A DNA stretch of 6,601 nucleotides from Caldisericota bacterium (GTDB lineage Bacteria; Caldisericota; Caldisericia; Caldisericales; Caldisericaceae): contig DAOWNX010000051.1 of NCBI GenBank assembly GCA_030642335.1, positions 1 through 6,601 on the forward strand, given 5' to 3'. The position numbers were made by a program, and so were the translations under genes. The notes beneath the pieces were generated by a model. It searched no databases, was not told the origin of the DNA, and worked only from the letters and a program-made list of their open reading frames with translations. How positions within the stretch are numbered: position 1 is the first letter of the stretch; each line of letters begins with the position of its first letter. Shown here in pieces: positions 1-4,586 of the stretch.

Positions 1-663
1 AAGAATCAGATTACACAATTTTCTGAAAGAATTACGCGATTCTTATTAAAAAAAGATGTTAAAGCAATAATTGTTGCCTGTAATACTGTTTCTTCAATTG
101 CAATGCCTTTCCTGAAAGAGATAGCTTATTCTGTACCTGTATTTGGGATGATACAGTCCGGGGTAATCCTTGCAGTGAGAACAACTAAGAATAAGAAAGT
201 TGGTGTGATTTCTACTCCTCTTACAGCTGCTTCTCACGCATATAAAAAAGAGATACAAAAATTAGATGATAGCATTGAAGTGTTTGAAATAGGTTCTCAG
301 AGAATGGTGAATCTTGTAGAAAATGGCAATAAAACATATGAACGTGCCTATGAATTAGTAGGAGGAAAATTGCAAAGTGTGATCTCTGCTAAAATAGATA
401 CGCTTGTGCTGGGTTGTACGCATTTCCCATTTCTTGACAAGGTTGTTAAGAATGTTGTGGGAAAAAATGTTAAGGCTGTGGATCCAGCAGATGAGCTTGT
501 CCTGAAATTAGAGGAATTTTTAAAAGCAAATAATTTAATAAATAGATCTTTGAGTGTTAGCACAAGGACGTTTTTTACAACAGGAATGACAGAAGAATTC
601 CTTATCAAGGCCAAACTGTTTCTTGATATTTTTCCAAAAGAAGTACATAAGCTGGATGTCTAA
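1..663 (+). CDS. murI: Glutamate racemase, 5'-truncated by window edge
   Basis: MurI interconverts L- and D-glutamate in the cytoplasm and so supplies D-glutamate for peptidoglycan stem peptides. The reading frame is open from base 1 and encodes the last 220 residues before a TAA stop. Both catalytic cysteine motifs of the cofactor-independent Asp/Glu racemase family are visible: VACNTVSS (Cys at bases 79-81) and LGCTHFPFL (Cys at 415-417, followed by the conserved His at 421-423). The 112-residue spacing between the cysteines suits the family. Family proteins are about 260-270 residues, so roughly 45 residues are missing, including the N-terminal aspartate region. The first internal ATG, at 103, lies after the first catalytic Cys and is not the real start. 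No frameshift is seen. The gene is followed by a promoter candidate for the tRNA array and is probably a separate transcription unit from tig. Confidence 0.95.
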   Translation, partial: KNQITQFSERITRFLLKKDVKAIIVACNTVSSIAMPFLKEIAYSVPVFGMIQSGVILAVRTTKNKKVGVISTPLTAASHAYKKEIQKLDDSIEVFEIGSQRMVNLVENGNKTYERAYELVGGKLQSVISAKIDTLVLGCTHFPFLDKVVKNVVGKNVKAVDPADELVLKLEEFLKANNLINRSLSVSTRTFFTTGMTEEFLIKAKLFLDIFPKEVHKLDV

Positions 664-687
664 ATTTGCCGAAACGGTTAAATATAC

Positions 688-715
688 TTGATTTTTTAAC
701 ATATATATATACAAT
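688..715 (+). promoter_or_regulatory. Candidate sigma-70 promoter for the tRNA array
   Basis: A -35-like TTGATT (688-693) and a -10-like TACAAT (710-715) are separated by 16 bases in the gap between murI and the first tRNA. The -10 box matches the consensus at five of six positions and the -35 at four. Transcription would start near 722, leaving only about 4 bases of leader before tRNA-Pro. The surrounding ATATATAT run offers alternative -10 placements, so the exact box is uncertain. Confidence 0.45.
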
Positions 716-725
716 ATGTGATGCT

Positions 726-802
726 CGGGGTGTGGCGTAGTTTGGTAACGCGCATGGTTTGGGACCATGAGATCGGAGGTTCGAATCCTCTCGCCCCGAC
801 CA
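726..802 (+). tRNA. tRNA-Pro (anticodon UGG)
   Basis: The gene is 77 bases with CCA encoded. Acceptor stem 726-732 pairs with 792-798 (one T.G pair), with the C1:G72 pair and A73 typical of bacterial tRNA-Pro. Anticodon stem CATGG/CCATG encloses loop TTTGGGA, which places UGG at 760-762. The T-arm carries GGTTCGAATCC. It is the first member of the array, 15 bases before tRNA-Arg(UCU). By wobble it could read all CCN codons if U34 is modified. Confidence 0.97.
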
Positions 803-817
803 AGTTTGGATTGGGTT

Positions 818-894
818 GCGCCTATAGCTCAGTAGGATAGAGCAACGGATTTCTAATCCGTCGGTCGCAGGTTCAAATCCTGCTAGGCGCGCCA
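818..894 (+). tRNA. tRNA-Arg (anticodon UCU)
   Basis: The gene is 77 bases with CCA encoded. Acceptor 818-824 pairs perfectly with 884-890 and the discriminator is G. Anticodon stem ACGGA/TCCGT flanks loop TTTCTAA, giving UCU (852-854) for AGA and AGG codons, the main Arg codons in this A+T-rich sequence. The D-loop has the A (AGGATAG) expected at the A20 arginine identity position. It is 69/77 identical to the tRNA-Arg(UCG) gene at 1091. Confidence 0.97.
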
Positions 895-903
895 CTTAGA
901 AAT

Positions 904-980
904 GGTGGGTGTAGCTCAATGGTTAGAGTACCGGACTGTGGCTCCGGTTGTTGGGGGTTCAAATCTCCTCACCCACCCCA
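904..980 (+). tRNA. tRNA-His (anticodon GUG)
   Basis: The cloverleaf has acceptor 905-911 pairing with 970-976, plus the histidine-specific extra G-1 at 904 opposite C73 at 977, and CCA at 978-980. Anticodon stem CCGGA/TCCGG encloses CTGTGGC, giving GUG at 938-940. The T-stem contains two G.T pairs (953/969 and 956/966) but otherwise looks normal. This is the only His tRNA in the window. Confidence 0.97.
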
Positions 981-1010
981 TTTATATCTGTTTTTGTGTT
1001 GAATAAGGAA

Positions 1011-1087
1011 GCGCCCATAGCTCAGTAGGATAGAGCGGTGGATTCCTAATCCGCAGGCCACAGGTTCGAATCCTGTTGGGCGCACCA
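1011..1087 (+). tRNA. tRNA-Arg (anticodon CCU)
   Basis: The gene is 77 bases with CCA encoded. Acceptor GCGCCCA (1011-1017) pairs with TGGGCGC (1077-1083) and the discriminator is A, unlike the G of the other two Arg tRNAs here. Anticodon stem GTGGA/TCCGC encloses TTCCTAA, giving CCU at 1045-1047, which reads AGG. The D-arm is identical to that of tRNA-Arg(UCU). Only 3 bases separate it from the next tRNA, so both must come from one precursor transcript. Confidence 0.97.
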
Positions 1088-1090
1088 ACG

Positions 1091-1167
1091 GCGCCTATAG
1101 CTCAACTGGATAGAGCAACGGACTTCGGATCCGTAGGTTGCAGGTTCAAATCCTGCTAGGCGCGCCA
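1091..1167 (+). tRNA. tRNA-Arg (anticodon UCG)
   Basis: The gene is 77 bases with CCA encoded. Acceptor GCGCCTA pairs perfectly with 1157-1163 and the discriminator is G. Anticodon stem ACGGA/TCCGT encloses CTTCGGA, giving UCG at 1125-1127, which reads CGA and possibly CGG. It differs from tRNA-Arg(UCU) at only eight positions: three in the D-loop, three in the anticodon loop and two in the variable region. This suggests local duplication. Confidence 0.97.
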
Positions 1168-1177
1168 TGTGTAAATG

Positions 1178-1253
1178 GGGTCCTTGGCTCAATTGGTAGA
1201 GCAACGGACTCTTAATCCGTAGGTTGCGGGTTCGAGCCCCGCAGGACCCACCA
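1178..1253 (+). tRNA. tRNA-Lys (anticodon CUU)
   Basis: The gene is 76 bases with CCA encoded. Acceptor GGGTCCT (1178-1184) pairs with AGGACCC (1243-1249) and the discriminator is A. Anticodon stem ACGGA/TCCGT encloses CTCTTAA, giving CUU at 1211-1213, which reads AAG. The anticodon stem and variable region match those of the neighbouring tRNA-Arg(UCG). The UUU isoacceptor needed for AAA must be encoded elsewhere. This gene ends the first tRNA block; a 148-base gap follows. Confidence 0.97.
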
Positions 1254-1325
1254 TTTTACGCATGGACCTGGTGTTGAGCGTGCTATGTAGAAATTTAGCT
1301 ATTTTGCATGCCTTAAATAGAAGAG

Positions 1326-1353
1326 TTGACAGATTTTTACTTGTGAATATGAA
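1326..1353 (+). promoter_or_regulatory. Candidate promoter for tRNA-Leu and the tig operon
   Basis: A perfect -35 hexamer TTGACA (1326-1331) is followed after 16 bases by TATGAA (1348-1353), a four-of-six match to the -10 consensus. Transcription would begin near 1360, about 42 bases before tRNA-Leu. It lies in the 148-base gap at 1254-1401, the longest stretch without a gene. No CIRCE-type repeat or clear intrinsic terminator was seen in that gap. Read-through from the upstream tRNA block is also possible. Confidence 0.45.
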
Positions 1354-1401
1354 TTTTGAGTTCTGAGGGTAATTGCCTATGTGGTTGTATAGATATGAAG
1401 T

Positions 1402-1486
1402 GCGAGGGTGGCGGAATTGGCAGACGCGCTGGACTTAGGATCCAGTGAGGAAACTCATGCGGGTTCAAGTCCCGCCCTTCGCACCA
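1402..1486 (+). tRNA. tRNA-Leu (anticodon UAG)
   Basis: This is an 85-base class II tRNA with CCA encoded. Acceptor GCGAGGG (1402-1408) pairs with 1476-1482 (one G.T pair) and the discriminator is A, as expected for leucine. Anticodon stem CTGGA/TCCAG encloses CTTAGGA, giving UAG at 1436-1438, which reads CUA and, by wobble, other CUN codons. The long variable arm is TGAG-GAAA-CTCA (1446-1457). A run of five T follows directly, and the tig start codon is 26 bases downstream. Confidence 0.97.
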
Positions 1487-1497
1487 TTTTTATTTAG

Positions 1498-1504
1498 AAA
1501 GGAG
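1498..1504 (+). promoter_or_regulatory. Ribosome-binding site of tig
   Basis: AAAGGAG lies 8 bases before the ATG at 1513, which is good spacing for that start. Another ATG at 1507 is only 2 bases from the site and is followed at once by TGA, giving ATG-TGA-ATG, so 1513 is the true start. Confidence 0.8.
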
Positions 1505-1512
1505 ATATGTGA

Positions 1513-2742
1513 ATGGAATATAAAATAAAGGAAAGAACAGGTTCAAAGATTATTTTTACAACAAAAAATACCAGAGAAGAAATTGAAAATGAAAAGAGGG
1601 AAGCATATAAAAAGATTGCACAGAAAGTGACAGTTCCTGGATTTAGAAAAGGGAAAGCTCCTTATGAAATGGGCGTCCCTTTTATTGGTGAGGGCAGAGT
1701 TTTGGAAGAAGCGGTAGATATATTGCTTGAAAAGAATCTTGTAGATTTTTTGGAAAAAGAGAAAATAAATCCTGTTGTTCAGCCCGATGTAAAAATAGAC
1801 AAATTGGAAGAAGAACTTATCTGTACCTATACTGTCGAGTTTCTACCGAAGGTTAATATAGATCTCTCGGAAAAAGTTGAAATTCCTTATGAAAAACCCG
1901 ATACAGAAAAAGATGTAGAGGCAAAGCTTAATGAATTACAAGATTCTTTTACAGAGATTGTACCTGTGGAGAGAACTATACAGAACGGAGACATGGTGTC
2001 GTTAACCTGGCAGGTGGAAGGGCGTGATAAAGAGCCAAAGAATGATACACTTGAAATAGGTAAAGATAAATTTATTGGAAATTTTGATGAAAACATTATT
2101 GGGAAGAAAAAAGGAGATAGATTTGCTATAGATTTTAAGGATGAAAAGATAGCAATAAATGTGCTTCAAGTAAAGGAGAAACACGTTGCTTCTATTGATG
2201 ATAATCTTGCAAAACAGGCAGGGTATGAAAATCTTGAGCAACTAAAAAATAAAATTAAGGAAGAGGCCGAAGAAAACAGCAGACTTCAAACAGAAGAGGA
2301 ACGAGGTTTAAAAGCATTAAATGTGCTTGCAAATAAACTTGATGTGGAAATTCCAGGCAAACTTGTTGAAAAGGAAATTAACGAGAGAATTCAAAGTGCA
2401 CAGGATGAATATTTAAAGATAGGCAAAAAAATTGAAGATGCATTAAAAGAAGAAAATAAAACAATGGATAGTTTGAAGGAAGAAGTTAAAAAAGTTGTGG
2501 TAGAAAATATTAAAAATGAACTTGTTATGAACGAGGTTATAAAAAAGAGCAATGTTGCCGTTGATGATAACGAAATAGAAGAAGAGTTTAATAAGCTTCT
2601 TGAAGCTAACGGAATGGCGGATAAAAAAGTACCGCTTAATGATAATATCCGGATGGCGATTAAAGATAATATTCTTCGCAAAAAAGCAATTTTATTCATG
2701 AAGGAAAATGCTATAATTAAAAAAAGAGAAGGAGATGAATGA
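1513..2742 (+). CDS. tig: Trigger factor (ribosome-associated chaperone)
   Basis: Trigger factor binds the ribosome near the exit tunnel and shields emerging nascent chains; typical members also have FKBP-type prolyl isomerase activity. The protein is 409 residues, a little short of the usual ~430. The N-terminal ribosome-binding domain spans about 1-115 and carries the signature loop GFRKGKAP at 43-50. An FKBP-like segment spans about 157-224, beginning NGDMVSLTW. The C-terminal helical, SurA-like chaperone domain fills roughly 225-400 and is rich in Lys and Glu. The FKBP-like part is odd: the stretch matching the flap of E. coli TF (around PEEYHAENLKGKA) is missing, and the chain runs from IDFKDEK almost directly to IAINVLQVKEK, so isomerase activity is doubtful. 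The start at 1513 is supported by AAAGGAG 8 bases upstream. It is the first protein gene of the tig-clpP-clpX-lon operon and lies 26 bases after tRNA-Leu. Confidence 0.95.
   Translation: MEYKIKERTGSKIIFTTKNTREEIENEKREAYKKIAQKVTVPGFRKGKAPYEMGVPFIGEGRVLEEAVDILLEKNLVDFLEKEKINPVVQPDVKIDKLEEELICTYTVEFLPKVNIDLSEKVEIPYEKPDTEKDVEAKLNELQDSFTEIVPVERTIQNGDMVSLTWQVEGRDKEPKNDTLEIGKDKFIGNFDENIIGKKKGDRFAIDFKDEKIAINVLQVKEKHVASIDDNLAKQAGYENLEQLKNKIKEEAEENSRLQTEEERGLKALNVLANKLDVEIPGKLVEKEINERIQSAQDEYLKIGKKIEDALKEENKTMDSLKEEVKKVVVENIKNELVMNEVIKKSNVAVDDNEIEEEFNKLLEANGMADKKVPLNDNIRMAIKDNILRKKAILFMKENAIIKKREGDE
2729..2734 (+). promoter_or_regulatory. Ribosome-binding site that fixes the clpP start
   Basis: AAGGAG sits within the last codons of tig. 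It is 9 bases before the ATG at 2744 but directly abuts the ATG at 2735, so it supports the shorter clpP start. Its position within tig suggests that ribosomes ending tig re-initiate on clpP. Confidence 0.75.
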
Positions 2743-2743
2743 T

Positions 2744-3352
2744 ATGCCAATGATTCCGTTTGTGATAGAATATACTGGCAGAGGCGAAAGGAGCTATGAT
2801 ATTTATTCCCGACTGCTGAAGGATAGAATTATATTTCTCACTGGAGCAATTAATGAGGATGTTTCGGATCTTATTGTTGCAGAAATGCTTTTTCTTGAAG
2901 CGCAAGATCCCACTCAAGATATATACCTTTATATAAACAGTCCTGGGGGAGAGGTAACGCCAGGGATGGCAATTTATGATACTATGCAATATCTAAAATC
3001 GCATGTTTCAACAATTTGTTTAGGTCAAGCAGCGTCTCTTGGTGCTATTATTCTTTCAGCGGGTGAAAAAGGGAAAAGGTATGCTTTGCCTCATTCAAGG
3101 ATTATGATTCATCAGCCCTGGGGAGGCGCACAAGGACAGGCAACAGATTTAGAAATTCAGGCAAGGGAAATAATTAGAATAAAACGAATTGGCATTGAGA
3201 TACTTGCGGCTCATACCGGCCAGCCTGTTAAAAAAGTGCAGGAAGACACGGAAAGGGATTTTTATATGTCTCCTAAAGATGCTAAAGAATATGGGATTAT
3301 TGATCAAATTATCGTAAAATCAAAAGATATTACAGGAGCGAGCAAAGAATGA
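2744..3352 (+). CDS. clpP: ATP-dependent Clp protease proteolytic subunit ClpP
   Basis: ClpP is the serine peptidase that forms the two-ring, 14-subunit degradation chamber fed by ClpX or ClpA/ClpC in the cytoplasm. From ATG 2744 the protein is 202 residues, a normal family length. The catalytic triad is complete: Ser98 in GQAASLGA, His123 in MIHQPWGG and Asp172 in ERDFYMSP. The oxyanion-hole SPGG motif is at about 66-69. The N-terminus (MPMIPFVIEYTGRGERSYDI) matches the family's short propeptide or axial-loop region. An in-frame ATG at 2735 would add three residues (MND) and overlap tig, but it leaves no spacing from the AAGGAG site, so 2744 is preferred. The gene starts 1 base after the tig stop, and its own stop overlaps the clpX start (ATGA). 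It is intact, with no unusual active-site residues. Confidence 0.97.
   Translation: MPMIPFVIEYTGRGERSYDIYSRLLKDRIIFLTGAINEDVSDLIVAEMLFLEAQDPTQDIYLYINSPGGEVTPGMAIYDTMQYLKSHVSTICLGQAASLGAIILSAGEKGKRYALPHSRIMIHQPWGGAQGQATDLEIQAREIIRIKRIGIEILAAHTGQPVKKVQEDTERDFYMSPKDAKEYGIIDQIIVKSKDITGASKE
3334..3338 (+). promoter_or_regulatory. Ribosome-binding site of clpX
   Basis: AGGAG lies within the 3' end of clpP, 10 bases before the clpX ATG at 3349. Together with the ATGA stop/start overlap it points to translational coupling of the peptidase and its unfoldase. Confidence 0.65.
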
Positions 3353-4578
3353 ACGAAGTAGAAGAACCAAAGTGCTCGTTTTGTGGTAAGAAATACGATG
3401 AAGTTGAGAGACTTATTGCGGGACCAGATGGTGTGTATATTTGTGATGAATGTTTGAAACGAGCATATAAACTTGTAGAGGATACTAAAAAAAAGAAAAA
3501 TAAACTGTTTTTAAAGGATATACCTACACCATCAGAGATTTATTCTTATTTAGATCAGTACGTCATAGGACAGAATGAGGCAAAAAAAGTTATTTCCGTA
3601 GCAGCTTATAATCATTACAAGAGAATTATTGCAAATGAGGAAAATTTTGATGTAGAAAAGAGCAACATTTTGTTGATAGGGCCTACAGGATCTGGAAAGA
3701 CTTTATTTGCTAAGATACTTTCTCAAATTATAGGCGTACCTCTTTCTATCTCGGATGCTACATCTCTTACTGAGGCGGGGTATGTTGGAGAGGATGTCGA
3801 GAGTATTATACAGAAACTTTTACGGGCTACTGATTATAAGGTGCAGTTTGCGGAACAAGGTATTATATACATTGACGAGATAGATAAGATAGCAAGAAAA
3901 AGCGATAATCCTTCTATCACACGAGATGTATCCGGAGAGGGTGTTCAACAGGCGTTACTTAAGCTTGTTGAAGGAACGGTCACAAATGTCCCTCCTGCTG
4001 GTGGAAGAAAGCATCCCTATCAAGAATTTATACATGTAAATACAAAAAATATATTGTTTATAGGTGGCGGAACGTTTAATGGTCTGGATTCAATTATAAA
4101 GGAACGAGTGAAGAAGAAAAAAATTGGTTTTGCCGCAAAGGATGAAAAAAATATCAAAAAATTAAAGCCAATGCCTCATGACTTGCTAAAATTTGGCATG
4201 ATTCCTGAATTTATAGGTAGGTTTCCAGTTATTGCGCAGCTTAAAGAATTAACAAGAGATGAGCTTGTCAGGATACTATATGAGCCTAAAAATTCATTAA
4301 TAAGCCAGTATAAGAGATTTTTTACAATGGACGGCGTAGAACTTGAGTTTGAAGATGGAGCACTTGGTTGTATTGCAGATGAATCTCTTGAATTGGATAT
4401 TGGAGCAAGAGGATTAAAATCTGTATTGGAACAGTATATGGTTGGATTAATGTATCTAATACCGGAAATGAAAAATGTAAAAAGATGTGTTATTACAAAA
4501 GAATTTTTGGCAAATAGAGAGGAAGCAATGCTATTTGACGAAAAGAATAGTAGAGTATACTTACGTAAAACTGCTTAG
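3349..4578 (+). CDS. clpX: ATP-dependent Clp protease ATP-binding subunit ClpX
   Basis: ClpX is the hexameric AAA+ unfoldase that recognises tagged substrates and threads them into ClpP. The 409-residue protein has the family's full layout. An N-terminal zinc-binding domain uses Cys9, Cys12, Cys32 and Cys35. Walker A is GPTGSGKT (111-118), the GYVG pore loop is at 144-147 and Walker B is IIYIDEID (172-179). The RKH pore loop is at 220-222, and the ClpP-docking IGF tripeptide at 259-261 shows that this subunit can partner ClpP. The arginine finger is in GRFP (Arg291), and sensor 2 is GARGLK (Arg354). The ILFIGGG stretch has Gly239 where E. coli ClpX has Cys, probably neutral. The first four bases overlap the clpP stop, and lon begins 8 bases after the TAG stop. 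Length and motifs indicate an intact, functional gene. Confidence 0.97.
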   Translation: MNEVEEPKCSFCGKKYDEVERLIAGPDGVYICDECLKRAYKLVEDTKKKKNKLFLKDIPTPSEIYSYLDQYVIGQNEAKKVISVAAYNHYKRIIANEENFDVEKSNILLIGPTGSGKTLFAKILSQIIGVPLSISDATSLTEAGYVGEDVESIIQKLLRATDYKVQFAEQGIIYIDEIDKIARKSDNPSITRDVSGEGVQQALLKLVEGTVTNVPPAGGRKHPYQEFIHVNTKNILFIGGGTFNGLDSIIKERVKKKKIGFAAKDEKNIKKLKPMPHDLLKFGMIPEFIGRFPVIAQLKELTRDELVRILYEPKNSLISQYKRFFTMDGVELEFEDGALGCIADESLELDIGARGLKSVLEQYMVGLMYLIPEMKNVKRCVITKEFLANREEAMLFDEKNSRVYLRKTA

Positions 4579-4582
4579 GAGG
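4577..4582 (+). promoter_or_regulatory. Ribosome-binding site of lon
   Basis: A full-consensus AGGAGG overlaps the clpX TAG stop and lies 4 bases before the lon ATG at 4587. The spacing is slightly short, but no other start codon fits better. The site suggests coupled and strong translation of lon. Confidence 0.7.
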
Positions 4583-4586
4583 CACG

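Noticed and set aside
605..895. Minus-strand open frame of 96 codons encoding ARLAGFEPATDGLEIRC... and GREDSNLRSHGPKP...
   Set aside because: It is the antisense of the tRNA-Pro and tRNA-Arg genes. These peptide strings are a well-known false-protein artefact from reading tRNA genes backwards; there is no ribosome-binding site or family support.
1278..1311. Possible hairpin in the gap after tRNA-Lys (GCGTGC pairing with GCATGC, plus a 3-bp inner stem)
   Set aside because: It has a large internal loop and no following T-run, so it is not a credible intrinsic terminator. No known riboswitch or small-RNA pattern was recognised there.
1373..1399. TTGCCT ... TATGAA as a second promoter just before tRNA-Leu
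   Set aside because: The spacer is only 15 bases and the -10 box ends 2 bases before the tRNA, so transcription would start inside the mature tRNA.
726..1486. tRNA cluster as an integration hotspot for a mobile element
   Set aside because: All seven tRNAs are complete with encoded CCA. No integrase gene, repeated tRNA 3'-end fragment or foreign-looking insert is present. The shared T-arm/acceptor sequence of two Arg tRNAs is part of whole-gene similarity, not an attachment-site duplication.
2391..2750. Minus-strand open frame of 119 codons across the 3' half of tig
   Set aside because: It is a shadow of the Lys/Glu-rich tig coding sequence, Ser/Phe/Leu-rich in composition as expected for its reverse complement, with no recognisable motif.
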